Assembly (NCBI GenBank): GCA_963920765.1
Contig: OY987244.1
Location: forward strand, 13,704,501 to 13,768,500
DNA length: 64,000 nt
Origin: Ulota crispa
Taxonomy: Eukaryota; Streptophyta; Bryopsida; Orthotrichales; Orthotrichaceae
Direction: 5' to 3'
Shown: in pieces, positions 1 through 12,608 of the stretch
Numbering within the stretch: the first letter of the stretch is position 1
Layout: each line of letters opens with the position of its first letter
Program-made: the position numbers and the translations under genes
Notes under the pieces: model-generated
What the model saw: only the letters and a program-made list of their open reading frames with translations
The model's database searches: none
Told to the model about the DNA's origin: nothing

Positions 1-858
1 TTGGTTGAGAGGTTTTGGTGTAGAGGTATTGCATGAAAGGTTGTGAAGTTCTTTACTTGAGAGTGCAACTTTTTTCCATTTGACCAAAATTTGCAAACAA
101 TAGAGCGTATTAGCTATGAAGACCTTAGTTAGACATACAATCTATTGCCCCAATACCTTAGTTATAGCAATGTCAATTGCAAAGTACCAAAACAACTAAA
201 ATTTGTCAACTTAGCTAGCACTTATGAATGACCACAAAGATCAAGGAAAGGAAAAAGAAGTCCAAAGATAAAAATAACAAAACATGATCATGTAAAATGA
301 CAAAAATCTTTAAGGAAGTGATAATAGGACAATTTCAAATTTGTGCTTTGCCTTGACCTTATCTCATTGAAACCTTGATGACTAACACATACTTCACTCA
401 TGTAAAAATTTGGAACTTGATACAAAACCTTGACTTGATTGTCTTTCATACGATACCATAACCATGACATTTGGTGTATTGTAACTTTTGTAATTAATAT
501 CTGAATGAAGACACAGTGATAATAGGGTAAATTGCCTGCACAAAATGTTGGAACAATTTGAAATTCAAAAGCTATCGTCAAGGAGTGATCCCACTATTTT
601 GTCATGTCACCCTAAAACGGGATATTTTACCCCAAGTACTTCATGGAATTTTGTAAATAAATTGCCTTTGGCAGGTCTTGGGCGGTGGTTTGAAGAACTT
701 TCTCAAAAGCCCAGCTTTGATCAACCTTTCCATGATTGCTTTTTGCTAATTCAAGTATTATGTGATAATAATTTACTTTCCTTCAAACTTTAAATGTAAA
801 GAAATATCCACCTAAAAATAGACAACACTTTTCTCCATCTACATTTCATAGACGATCA
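1..858. other. No recognisable feature
   Basis: AT-rich sequence with only short random open frames. I see no domain, RNA gene or clear repeat in it. Confidence 0.5.
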
Positions 859-1004
859 TTAGAGCTTCTCCACTGCAAACCTCAACACGAGCCGGAATAC
901 CAAGCCTAGTTTATTGATAGCCATCAAATCATGATCTGATGGTTATCAATAAACCAAGCTTAGTATTCTGGCTTCGGTTGAGGGATGCAATGGAGAAGCT
1001 CTTG
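859..1004. mobile_element. Hairpin MITE with GAGCTTCTCCA ends
   Basis: Both halves are reverse complements around a centre near 930 (ATCATGAT). The left end reads AGAGCTTCTCCACTGCAA and the right end TGCAATGGAGAAGCTCT. The ends resemble those of the 37.78-kb element, which has TTA flanks like PIF/Harbinger MITEs. There is no coding capacity. Superfamily assignment is inferred from end similarity only. Confidence 0.6.
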
Positions 1005-1164
1005 CACTGAATATTGTATTTTGGGTGCTTTCACAATTAGGTGACCTTAGCTTAGAAAGTTACCTCATGACTCATAACTTGGTCACTTAGAGCTACATAA
1101 CTTGATCACTTAGAGGTGCATGCAATCTCTAGACACTTAGATATTACATGATTTACAATTTAGA

Positions 1165-1346
1165 TGGTGCTAAGGTAAACATACTCAATTCTGACCACCT
1201 ACCCAATACCTTTCATATGTTTCTAAGGTGGTAATTTTAGTACTAATCTAAGGAGATCATAGGTAACTTATTTTTTGTGTCACAAGAAATAAGTACAAAA
1301 ATTATCACCTTGGAAAATTGGGTATGTTTACCTTAGTTTATTTTTC
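1165..1346. mobile_element. Family T hairpin MITE (AGGTAAACATAC ends)
   Basis: The left end TAAGGTAAACATACTCAAT and the right end ATTGGGTATGTTTACCTTA are inverted repeats. The centre contains a smaller inverted pair around CTTATTT...AAATAAG. It matches the layout of the 29.1-kb element, including the GTGTCA centre. TA flanks suggest Tc1/mariner-type target duplication. The right end is duplicated in tandem (next entry). Confidence 0.6.
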
Positions 1347-1392
1347 TTATCACCTTGGAAAATTGGGTATGTTTACCTTAGTTTATTTTTCT
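1299..1392. repeat. Tandem duplication of a MITE end (about 47 bp x 2)
   Basis: Two adjacent, nearly identical copies contain ATCACCTTGGAAAATTGGG followed by TATGTTTACCTTAG. The unit is the right terminus of the family T MITE, so the element has one left end and two right ends. This probably arose by replication slippage after insertion. Confidence 0.8.
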
Positions 1393-1463
1393 GCAGCTTT
1401 TTCCCAGCTTTGTTGTTGTTGCTAGGTTCTTTGAAGATTTGTTTGTTGTAGTTGTAACAGCAG

Positions 1464-1511
1464 TACTGTAGTGCAGAATGTTGAGAATACTGTAGTGCAG
1501 AATGTTGAGAA
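1464..1511. repeat. 24-bp tandem repeat x 2
   Basis: The unit TACTGTAGTGCAGAATGTTG plus GAGAA-type tail occurs twice back to back. It is simple local duplication with no coding role visible. Confidence 0.85.
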
Positions 1512-1730
1512 TTTAGTGTGGGGCAACCTAAACGCAATGTTCAGTGCAGTGCGGTGATCCATTTAAGATATGAAGTTGAAAGAACTTTGCAACGCGTACA
1601 AACGCCGAGTCTTATTTTTGTGAAAAATCTGAATGCTCAAACTGTCCCAACTTCAGCGAACTGCTCAGGTAAAAAAGAGCACAACAAAATTCTGTCACTA
1701 GGATAAATAGAAGAGACAGCAGGTCAACAA

Positions 1731-2270
1731 TCTCGTGTGGAAAACACTGGAATCACTGCATTAAAGATGCTATCCAAGCATGTTATCATCATCCCTACAC
1801 TGCCCCTTCTTGCTCAAAAAATAAAAAATATTAAAACAATTACACCGAGATAGAGACCGTTCTACCAAACCCTAATATCATGGTATATCGATACTGGCGG
1901 TCAGAAATCTCGTGTGAATAACACTGGAATCACTGCATTGTAGATGCTATCCAAGCATGTTATCATCATCCCTACACTGCCCCCTTCTTGCTCAAGACAT
2001 AAAATACCAAAACAATTACAACAAGATAGAGACCGTTCTATCAAACCCTAATCTCATGATATATCGATACTGGCGGTCAGAAATCTCGTGTGGAAAACAC
2101 TGGAATCACCGCATTGTAGATATGCTATCCAAGCATGTGCTCAAGCCATAACATAGCAAAACAATTACAACGAGATAAAGACCGTCCTACCAAGCCCTAA
2201 CTCGTGGTATATCGAAACTGGCGGTCAGAAATCTCGTGTGGAAAACACTGGATTCATTGCATCTCAGACG
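1731..2270. repeat. Tandem array, about 177-bp unit, 3+ copies
   Basis: Units start at 1731, 1908 and 2084 with TCTCGTGTGGAAAACACTGG-like sequence, and a fourth partial copy starts at 2232. Units end in CTGGCGGTCAGAAA. The third unit is about 148 bp because an internal segment is missing. The copies have diverged by substitutions and small indels. I do not recognise the unit. It ends where GC content rises (next entry). Confidence 0.85.
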
Positions 2271-2835
2271 CTCTCCTTCTGTGATTATCATCGTTCCGCC
2301 AGAAATGGAAGAAAGTTTGTCTACTGAGAAAGCGAAGGATAAACCACGTGTGCGACCTTATTCAACCTCCCTTGCGACACTCTCGTCAAGGAAGGGCTGG
2401 TTGGAAAGTCACTTGGCACAATCTGTGCGGCTGATAAACTTGCCGTGTGCTGGGGACCTCTCTGCACACAGTTCGGCCAGCGCACCCTTCGACAACAAAA
2501 CAGAAAGAGAGAACAAGACGCGAGATACATTCAATAAGGCCTGCAAATGTCTCAAACAGGACGACAAAAACAAAGATGAAACACATGCGGTGACACATGA
2601 AGGAGCTGGGACTGGCGTCTGGTTGAAGAAAATATGAACGCTAAGCAGCCATGGTCAGAAACGAGAACGAAATACGGAAAGGCAAAAACAATGTGACGAG
2701 GAAAGCAGAGCAATATGAAAGAAAGAGCTGCAGTGTGAGCCTGGAAGTAACCCTAATTCTAATTTCGCAGTCGAGATTGATACCCTGGGAATACCCGGTC
2801 GACTTCGGCTGACCAAAGAACCCCCCGTTGAGATT
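2271..2835 (+). other. Unrecognised GC-richer segment with a weak open frame
   Basis: This stretch is less AT-rich than its surroundings and is not visibly repeated elsewhere in the window. A plus-strand open frame covers 2236-2637 (133 codons), but it begins inside the tandem array and shows no motif I recognise. It could be part of an uncharacterised transcript or an old transposon fragment. I would not call it a gene. Confidence 0.2.
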
Positions 2836-3108
2836 TAGGGGTGGTCCACACTGTCCCAAGTCCCACTGAAATCTTAGAATCCGATTGGTTGAGAGTTAAA
2901 TTGAGACTTGGTAAATCACACTATGTTTCATGTCTGAGGTCGTTGTGTTTTGCATACATGACAGCGATTTTTGAAAATTCTGGTGCTAAGAAGGTGGGAC
3001 TTTGCTCAAGGTTTGGGTTGATAATTTTGTTAATTCAACTTTTAACCCAGGTATCATCAATTTTTATTGCATAAAATAGACTCCTGGATGTAAAGTTGTA
3101 GTCTTTTT
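2836..3108. mobile_element. Family K MITE, left part
   Basis: It starts AGGGGTGGTCCACACTGTCCC and runs colinearly with the 32.3-34.1-kb family K element, sharing GGTGGGACTTTGCTCAAGG and the TTTTTTTGA tract near 3108. It is cut off at 3109 by an element with piggyBac-like ends, so the right end of K is missing here. Confidence 0.6.
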
Positions 3109-3822
3109 TTGACCCTTGAGCGCCCAAGCTATATTCACCAAAATCAAGGTTTCTGGAGACCAATAACTTTGATGCATTGTCTCTCGGTCAATTAGATGAT
3201 CCACTAAAAGTGACCATTGAAAATAGTGGAACACCTACTTAGAAAATGGCTTGCAAATTTTGGGAACAACTAACCATGGGAGATGGGAGATTATGACATT
3301 TGATCAAACAACATGTGACGATAAAATCTCATTTTTGGGTAGGTAGTTTCTATTTGATGATTTTTGCAAAACTCTATAAGCCCTGGATTCATCTCAAATT
3401 TTATGAGCAGTAAGATTAGATGTGAATGCACACATTTGTAAAATATTGAAGATTGCACTTCTTTTTATGTCAAGTTTTGAGTTTCAAATTGCTATTGTAC
3501 AAAAAACAATGACCGGCACAGTCGGTGACGGTTGCCATAATAAGGGTCTAGAACATGCTTGAACCCTTGCCAACAACTTTCTTGCTACCACAAAGCACAC
3601 ACAATGAAGTTTGCAAGGGATATTGACTGGTTGCAACATGTAAAACATTGCTTGCCACCATGCACCATATGCTTGCCACCACTCCTTGTATGGTGTTTCA
3701 TCCAATCAAATCTCTTGCAACACTTGTACAACATTTGGCTTTCCTTGCCATTACTCCATTGGCATGTATAACTCAAATGCCTTCATAATTGTAGTTTATA
3801 GCAAGATTAAAAGTTAGATCCA
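3109..3822 (-). mobile_element. Family E piggyBac-like element, truncated
   Basis: It begins TTGA then CCCTTGAGCGCCCAAG, the reverse-oriented end of the complete family E copy at 26132-26902. The two align over about 700 bp, including the segments with AAAATGTGTGCATTC-like and TGGCAAGGAAAGCC-like sequence. Similarity stops near 3822, so the other terminus is lost. There is no intact ORF. Confidence 0.65.
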
Positions 3823-4989
3823 ATCTCAGGGAGTGCACTCCTAGTTTTTTTTTTGGGTACACATACAATCAAATGAAGGGTTATTTTAATTACCTTGGTC
3901 CTAAATTTTTGACATGGTTTGGAAATAAATGAGCTTCACTTTAATAGGCTTTGGGTCTTTATAAGTAATGAAGGGTAGTGTTTATTAATCAATATTACAT
4001 ATATTTTTTAGTTCTACAATAGGGTTGTTAAAATCAAAAATCAAAAATCAATACTTTTATTAGCTATAGGTCTAGGTTTTTTTTCATGGTTATTACTCTT
4101 GCAGGTATCCAAAGCAGGAATGCCATGTATTAAGCAACTTCTTCATGGTTATTTATGGGCAATCAAGACACGCCATGTGTTGTTCAAGCATGTGGTTTAA
4201 AGATACAATATTGAGGTAAATGGGACTTAGTTGATGCAAGCTTTATTGTTCAAGGGTTAGTTGACGTTATCTTCTTGTGTGGGCACAATTAGTACGTTTA
4301 GGTTACTTTTTAGTCACATTGCTCAATAGCTAATTGACAAGTGTCTAAATGCATTCATGATGAATCAAGGAAACTCTATGTTTATAAGTGCAAGCCATAA
4401 GCCTGTTGTTGACAATCAACAACTTGCCCTTCATTTCTTGGTTTTGATGCCTGCATGAACCTACAATCACATTGCTCACATGCATAGCACTCTGTTCTTT
4501 GTTGCCACACTTTTCAAACTACTTAGGAACGCTTTACAGAAGTGACCAAGAGCCAATTTATGAGACCAAAAGTCAATTTTTTCATTTGCTGATTTCTTCT
4601 AATAATGTAAAATGAACTTGAACCAGTTAGAAAGTGGATTGATTATTTTGTTGCATTTAAAAAAAGACAAATTTAACAACTACTCTTCACCTATATTTTC
4701 TACCTCTTCTTCTCCTCTCCTCTATCCTTTTTTTACTTTCTTTTAATAGTTTTGCAATCAAGGTTGCAATAGAAGAGAGGAGGAGGAGCCTTGTATTGAC
4801 ATTAGGGTTGTATATGTGCTAGCACATAATAATTAAAAACGTTACAAACATGCAATCTTTGATTTTGCAAAGAGAGTAAGTGAAAGTTTCCTCTCTTAAC
4901 AAATTTTTTGAGAGCTTAAAACAAAGACAAAGCCATGTTTGGAGCCATGGATGTCTAATTGGATTTATAGATTGCTTATGTTGGGTTCT
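3823..4989. other. No recognisable feature
   Basis: AT-rich spacer with short A/T runs. I see no gene, RNA or repeat. Confidence 0.45.
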
Positions 4990-5930
4990 TTAACCCCTAA
5001 AGGACCAAGCCCATTTTTCTGAGAAAATCGTTGAAAACTGTCACTTTTGGGAGAATGAGTACAAAGGTAGGAAAACAAGTTTTTTTGAAGATTCATCCAT
5101 AGGATCTTGCCCTAGACTATGGGAGGTACTTTTGGAAAAAAATTCGGCTCATTCTACATGTAGAGGAGTGAGATATTGACATACAAAGTGCAAAAGAAAG
5201 TTTTTTTCCTTGTTGTCCAAAAATTTCAAAAGCCTTTGATTGCTCCAATATCAAAAAAGTTGCTCTACGCAAAGTTGAGGTTTATTTTTCCCATGTTGAA
5301 GACCAAGTTAGGTATGTGTGGGAGAATTTTCAAATGAATTGGAGGTGTGAATCATACTTTGTAAAATATTGCAATGTTGTAAGGCCATGAAATTTGCATA
5401 TATACTAGGCAAGATTGGAGGTTTTATGTAAAATTGAGAAATATGAGTTACTTTGATCCAAATGGTGAAAACCAAGGAATCTTAGTCTACTACAACTTGG
5501 AAAAAAAAAAAGTCAAAAAAAAAACTAAAGCACCAAATTTTACAAGGGGCAAAAGGAGTGAAGATTTGGGAATTCCATACCTGCCCGCAAACTAAAACTT
5601 CTCACTTGTCAATCAAAATTGAATGATTCAAAGCTTTCCACATATATAAAAATTTAAAGAATCAATTTTAGATTTTTATTTTTTTTAAATGCAAATTTTA
5701 AAGAAGTTTTTTGGGCTGCCCAGATTGGCTGCCCTCCCCCATTTTCAGAAATTTATGCATAACTTCTTCAATAAATGTCATAATGAAGAAAAAATTAGAT
5801 ATGCACGTACATCTTTGAATTCCCCACCAACCTCAAAAGTTTCAAACATTTATAAAAACTGGTTTAGCCATAGGTACATGCCTGAGGTCCATTTATCCCT
5901 CAAGGGGATAGTTGGTCCTTTAGGGGTTAA
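4990..5930 (+). mobile_element. Family A piggyBac-like element (941 bp)
   Basis: TTAA at 4990-4993 is followed by CCCCTAAAGGACCAAGCCC. The far end is GTCCTTTAGGGG followed by TTAA at 5927-5930. TTAA duplication with C-rich termini is characteristic of the piggyBac superfamily. The interior has no long ORF, so it is non-autonomous. The copies at 19206 and 32845 align along the whole length. Confidence 0.85.
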
Positions 5931-6228
5931 CAAAGAGTATATTCAAGCAAAAATTTGAGATTAACCACAAATCGTTTAGATTTCTTTGTGAGAAGGTTGG
6001 TCTTTCTTTGAAAACTAAGATATTAGAATGTGTCATGGATATAAACCAAGTAGCCATAGCTATAGTCCAAGAGGCCTTAAAAAATTCTATAAAAGATTTT
6101 AGAAGGCTGTAAAATAGTATAAAAATTTATGAAAGGTTTCTAAAAAGCCTTTTGGTTGGTATAAAGTGCTCAAATACCTTCTAAATTTGAAATCCTTTTT
6201 AAGCACTTTCCAATTTGGACAATGAAGC
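5931..6228. other. Spacer between two inverted family A copies
   Basis: About 300 bp without visible features. It would form the loop if the two flanking elements paired. Confidence 0.5.
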
Positions 6229-7168
6229 TTAACCCCTAAAGGATTGTTGTCCCTTTGGGGGACAAGTGGGAGTTTGGGCATGTACCTTTGGATAAGCTAT
6301 TTTTTGTGATTTTTTGAAACTTTTATTGAAAGTGAAAAATTCAAAGATCTACGCAGGCATCTAATTTTTTCCTCATTCCGACAATTATTGAAGAAGTTAC
6401 GCAAGAATTTCTAAAAAGTTGGGGAGAACTGCCCGCCCGGGTAGCTCAAAAACTTCTTTAAAAATTATTATTTTTTAAACTAAAATTTGAAATTGGTTCT
6501 TTAGATTTTTTTATGGGTGACAAGTTTTGAATTGTTCAATTTCAATCAATGAGATCAAAGTTATGAGGAGTTTTTGTTTGCGGGCAGTCATGGATTCTCT
6601 ACTCTAAAATAAACTTTGAATTCCTTTATTTTACTCAATTTTCATTATTTTGGGAAAAAATTAAACCAAAGGAAGTAGATTGTTTATCACAACATTTTTG
6701 CCATTAGAATTTGCAATTTTCATTTTAATAATTAAATTCTTAACAATTTAGTGATTTCACTCATTCTCTACTTCTTTTTACTTACTGATTTTCCCCCATG
6801 TGTTGTGTAGTTCCAATTGATTTGAAAATTCTCCCACACATAGCTAACTTGATCTCCTACATGGGAAAAATAAAGCATAAAATTGCGTAGGGCAATTATT
6901 TTCATATAAGAATGGTCAAAGGCTACTGAAATTTTGGGGCAACATGAAAAAAAACTTTTCTTTTCACTTTAGATGTAAATATCTCACTCATGTCCATACG
7001 GAATGACCTGATTTTTTTTCCACAAGTACTTAATCTAGTCTAGGGCAAGATCCTATGATTGGAATTCCCAAATTTTCAAAAAAAACTACCTTCTTACTAA
7101 TCCCTCCAAAAGTGGCAGTTTTGAGTGATTTTCACTAAAAAAAAATGGGTCAATCCTTTAGGGGTTAA
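6229..7168 (-). mobile_element. Family A piggyBac-like element, inverted copy (940 bp)
   Basis: TTAA at 6229-6232, then CCCCTAAAGGATTGTTGTCCC. It ends CAATCCTTTAGGGG plus TTAA at 7165-7168. It is colinear with 4990-5930 in the opposite orientation, so the pair forms a long inverted repeat. No transposase ORF. Confidence 0.85.
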
Positions 7169-7420
7169 AATCCTCAAATATTTATAGGAGTTGAGACCAA
7201 AAGGTTTCTCAATCTTAACAATTCACTTTGACATTCTAGTTTATAGTACTTAGCCTTTAGTTTTTCACCAAAACCTTGTTCTTTATACTTCCACTTCTTT
7301 GAATACATCTTATGTTTGAGCTAAGTTACAACCTCGTGTTTTTGCCAAGTTTTTTTAAAACACTCATGTTCTTGCTTTGAATCATTTGTGACAAAATGAA
7401 AGTTTGTAAAGTATATTTTT

Positions 7421-7563
7421 AGACTAAAAAGTGAAAGGGCCATAAATGAGTGGGTCACAACAATTGCACAACTATAATTGATTTGTTGCATAGTTGTTTT
7501 ACAATTGTGCATTGTTATGCAATTTTGTAACCTAGTTGTTTATGGCCCCTTTTTCTTCTAGTC
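7421..7563. mobile_element. Small MITE with AGACTA.../...TAGTCT ends
   Basis: The left end AGACTAAAAAGTGAAAGGGC and the right end GCCCCTTTTTCTTCTAGTCT are imperfect inverted repeats. The interior shares ACCTAGTTGTTTAT with the CACTA-like element at 55251, so the two are related. There is no coding capacity. Confidence 0.6.
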
Positions 7564-10542
7564 TTTGCATTTAAAAATTTGGTGTGAATAAATTTAGGGA
7601 TGCAAGTTATCTTTGAAATGTAATGCAGTATGAAGGTAATTATCTAAGTATTTAGATAAAAAGCTGTAGACATTTATATAATTCTTGATTGAATAGTTTA
7701 TTAAAGAAATCCATGGTTTGCGGAATATATATGGCAATTGCTTTGTTCATTTGTTTTTAACAAACGGTGTAATCTTACTCATTTTGTGATCTTTTTTGTG
7801 TTTTCAAAACTTATTAGTGCACATTTGCATACAATTGGGTCAATTGAGATTAACTATTTTTATAAGCATTAATGTGTCTAATTTGCAAACAACAAGGCTG
7901 ATGTTTTAATTGAATATACTAATTTACAATTATAGAAGTTATAGCCAGTTTGAGACTGTGGCTAGAGCATTAATTGCTAAGTTTATGTAAGCACCTTGCA
8001 AATAACAAGTCTTCATTGTTAATTTAAGTACAAGTAAAAGGCAACAACTATTGTTTGTATGTGCTTGAAGAGTAAGTGCTTAAAATTGTTGTTAGAGAGT
8101 TTATTGCAAGATTTGTTTTGAAAAATTGCATATGAAAATTGAATGAGTGAAGTTAAATTTAATGAAGCGGATTAGTGTTGATCTTTATAAATGGAATCAA
8201 AATACATGTAAGCAATTTAATGTGATGAAGCAAAATGCTGTTAAAAAAATATAGTGTGTGAATAATATTTGAGTGGTTATGGATTATAACCAATGCGTAT
8301 GAAAATACATGAAAGTCAATAACCTCATAAAAAGTCATATGATTTGAATATACAAGTTTATGATGTATATGAGTTAATGCATTTGTAAGTATAGTAAGAT
8401 GACTATAGCTATGATCAAAGAGGAATCTCCATGTAAAAGCGATGATTATATATTATTAAATTACAAGAGGATTATAGTCAAATGCGAGAAGTTAGAGATT
8501 ATGAACTTTGTTGTTTAAATGAATAGGCAGCAATACTACAAAAAATGAATTAATACATGTAACAAGCACAAATGAATGTTATATTAGAGATGAATTAGTG
8601 AGGTGAAATTTCCATAATATAAAATGTAAATTTATTTGGATTTTGAATCGATAAGTGAGATTCTTAATTTAGTGACAGACAGATTTAAAAATGGCTATGA
8701 TAAATGGAAAAGAAATGTCAATTTAATATAATTTATAGCCTTTCTGAGTAGGCCATAAATATGTTGAATTATAATGAGGTGTGGAATGTGGATTGAAAAC
8801 AAATCAAATTGGTTGATTATGAATATAAAGAAGAAAGTATTATAAATTGAATGCAATTGTAAACATGATTGCAAATTTACAACCAAACCATTGCATTGTT
8901 GTATAAATACAACATTAAGAAATAACAATTAGTGACAAAAGATAATTGCCATGGAATATTACTAAATTATTGTTATTTACATATTATGGGCAGAAGAGTA
9001 TTGCCAAAAGTTATTGTCGATGAGTGATGCACATTGAGTGATCCTTATCGCATTGGCATTTTATTTATTTTTGATAAAAATACAATATTTGCATGGGCTT
9101 GAATACATGATCATACATACGGATTTAATTATGGACTTCATCCAAAAGAGGTATTCATGCACAAATATTTTAATTTGATGAACTTTTATCTTTTGTTTCT
9201 GTTTTTTTTAAACTTAAATATTATTTGTTTGGCATTTAATCTTATTTCATGTATTTATTCAATTTAAACTTTACTTGAACAAATTTGATCTTAGCTAAAA
9301 TTTGTTTTTTACAAACTATTCATATTTTATCTTATTGCAAGATTGCAATTTCTGTTGAAACTAGAGTTACCGACTTTATGTATAAATTGGATATTGGAAA
9401 GAGGTTGTTGTTTGTAATAAAAATGTAAGAGACATGGGTTGTTGTTTGTAGAAGAATTATTTTAAATTGCTAAAAATATGGCTTCATTTTTTTTTTGCAA
9501 AGCAATTACAAATATTTGTATAAAAATATGTTACAAACATTCAATAAATTAATATTTAGGATTTTAGACGCTAAATTTAAAGTTTTACATAAACTATGAT
9601 ATATACTATACAAGAAAATTACATTACCTACTAGTGAGTTAATTATTGATTTTCTCAAAAAATGGATGCTCAATGACATCTTCATGGTAAGAATCATGAT
9701 TGTACTTTGCAGTGATTGAAGTTACAAAAGACTGATTGTTGTGCATATAGGCACGGCACGGTGTATACCAAAATTGAGTTGATGTTGCACAATATTTTGT
9801 TGAACTATTCATGGCCAATTGGTGAAAACATGTTTAGTCTGTTCGAGATGATCCAGAAAATGTTATACCATAGGTGGTACTAAAACACTTTGTACAAGCG
9901 CCAATTCTAAACAACATTACAATCGGTGGCATGTATTCCAAAGATAACTCATCTATGATCTTCATCAAATTAATTGGAGATTTCTTAGTTTGGTTTACAT
10001 ACACTATATATTACTCCATACATAACATTATATTATATTAAATTATGTTGTATTATCAAGTTTATATACTTATGCCTCATTTATGTTTGTTACTTTATTG
10101 TATAAAATACATGAGCAATGAATAAATGGAGTACTCATATTTCAACTCTTATAATTCGAGGAAAAATTTATCATTGCGACAAATCATTTCATTCAACAAT
10201 TTTGTAAGGAAATTGCAAATTTTAAAATTGAGATTGAATAAATTAATCACCTTTACAATTAATATATTTTTAGATTAGAATAGTGGAAAGAAAATTTCTT
10301 TTATATTTTTTTGCCATATAATATAATGAGCAATGCAATGTATTTAATAAGACCATAAATGTATTGTTCATTGGAAGAGCAAAATGATGGATTGTCCTAA
10401 TTTCATGGTAATTTAAGTTGTATTCACTCTTCCACACAAATATGTGTTGCAAAAGCATTTGGCATATCAAAAGAAAAATAGAAATTTATAATGAAGCAAA
10501 TTGATATTTCATTAGGAAATTTTTTATCATATTTTTATATGT
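7564..10542. other. AT-rich region, nothing recognised
   Basis: About 3 kb of very AT-rich sequence with only short spurious frames. I found no conserved protein motif, RNA or clear TIR pair. Confidence 0.45.
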
Positions 10543-10803
<261 letters not shown>

Positions 10804-11053
10804 CAAAAACAATTTGATCAAACATAAACAGATTGATTTAAAAATTAGCAAACAGTAAAACAAAAATTTAGATTAAAATTTTGAAAAACTCAAGTTAAAT
10901 ATAAAAAAAAGATAAATGAAATTTAAAAGCATTTTAGACTTTCAGCACAAAACAAAGAAATCGGTGAAAAAATTAATACTTTATCAATTGTTGAAACAAA
11001 AAAGATCTAAATTTGCTTTTATAAACATGCATGAAATTTTAGCTACAATGACA

Positions 11054-12608
11054 AACAAAAGTGAGTATTCTTTTCAAGAAGTGAACTTCAAGATATAATT
11101 ATAAACAATATACATAACATTTTTCAAAGTTATAAATTGAATTCAAAAGCAAATTGAGTTGTGAACATGTATGCAAAATCACAAATCAAATTAAAAACTA
11201 CATAGTTTCTTACAATTTATAATCAACAACTATATGCAAGTACTTAGTATTCTTCAACTTACTTCTTTGAACTTCAATAATCAGTCCAATAACCTCTAGC
11301 AGCCAACACAACAACAACTCTTCTTGGCATGCTTTCATACAATGCCAAGCAATCTTTTTGACTAAAACCAGAAAAAACTGTAGATACTTGCTCCCACAAT
11401 TTTTCAATTCCTCTTGGAGGCATAGAAAACTTGTTCAATTGCTGTTTCAAAAGAGCCCAAAAACGCTCTATGCGATTCAAGTTTGGTGATTGAGCAGGCC
11501 ATTAGAGAAGTTCAAATGGTTGTGATTTAAGCCATCCATGCACCAACTTGCTTGTTTGTTTTGAATCATTATCCTGCCAAAATACGAAGTTGCTTGGATC
11601 CATACTATAATGCTGGATTGTAGACCACAGAAACTTTTCTAAAATAAATTTGTACTTATGCTAATCTATAATACCTTCAATCCTATACCAAACTCCAGGT
11701 CCAAATGCTATCATACAACCCCAAATCATGACATGCCCGCCACCGTGTTTCACTGTTTGACAAACATGTTGCGGTTGAACATGTTCTCCATCTCTAATCC
11801 AACACCAGGACCTACCATCCAAATTAAACATATTTATCTTTGTCTCATCACTGAAGATAACATTTCCAATCATGAATTATCCAATTTGCATACCTTTGAG
11901 CAAACCTCAACCGTGCCGAAACGTGCCTCCATGCCAAGAAGGGCTTTTTCTGTTGAACATGTGCAGCCAAACCTTCTTCTTTCAAAGCACTCCTCACAGT
12001 AATGTCAAACACAATTTTACCTATCTCATTTCAAAATTCTTTTGATGTCTTTGATGCGGTTCCAAGGCGACCTTCAGTGAGCAAGGTCACGCAACGTCGC
12101 CGCCTTAAGATGTTTTGGACGCTCTCCTCTTTGTTTCTCCACCTCTCCAACAATCTCCTTTTGCAACTTAGCCACCCACGATTGACTCAACCCAACTGAA
12201 AATGCTACTTGTCTTGTTGATTCGCCACTCCTAAGCTGAAACAATGCAACATTCCTCTTCATCTCATTTATAGGAGCCATAAAAAAATAGAGAATTTAAG
12301 AATACTTACAAACTTGAGAGACGTAAACTTGCAACACCTCAAAAACCTCTTCCAAAACAAGCATGGAAGGATGAGGAAATGAATTTCAAACTGCGGCAGA
12401 AGGCAATGAGCAAAACCGAGTACTCAAACCCTAAGCAGTTTAGATTCTCTTCTAAGAAGAGTTATATTGCTTTTTCCCTCTTCATGTTCACTTATGTGAT
12501 TTAAACAAGTTAATTACACCTTCTGAATAAACAATTTCATAGTTCACATTTTCAATTATCAGAAATGGCTAATTGCAGTTGGCAACTCTATTCGAGTACT
12601 CAGTTTTG
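11054..12608 (-). mobile_element. Tc1-like element with candidate degenerate TIRs
   Basis: It encloses the transposase relic at 11274-12280. ACAAAAGTGAGTATTC near 11054 and, on the other strand, ACAAAACTGAGTACTC near 12608 are candidate decayed TIRs, matching at about two thirds of positions over 35 bp. The implied length of about 1.55 kb fits Tc1 elements. The termini are tentative; the transposase is not. Confidence 0.5.
11274..12280 (-). pseudogene. Tc1-like (DD34E) transposase, broken
   Basis: The intact family enzyme cuts and pastes DNA at TA sites. Read on the minus strand from 12280: an N-terminal helix-turn-helix (NVALFQLRSGESTRQVAFS), a middle block KKPFLAWRHVSARLRFAQ, then FSDETKINMF with the first catalytic Asp. 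VFWQDND holds the second Asp and NRIERFWALLK the Glu. I count 34 residues between the second Asp and the Glu, which defines the Tc1 group. The length of about 335 codons is normal for the family. It is inactive: there is a frameshift near 11870, a TAG near 11660 between GIID and HKYKF, a TAA near 11503 just before WPAQSPN, and apparently a frame change after the HTH near 12070. This Asp-Asp-34-Glu arrangement differs from the DD39D of the mariner-like elements common in flowering plants. Confidence 0.88.

Noticed and set aside
2236-2637. 133-codon frame as a real gene
   Set aside because: It starts inside the tandem array and shows no motif or splice-supported continuation. I recorded it only as an unrecognised segment.
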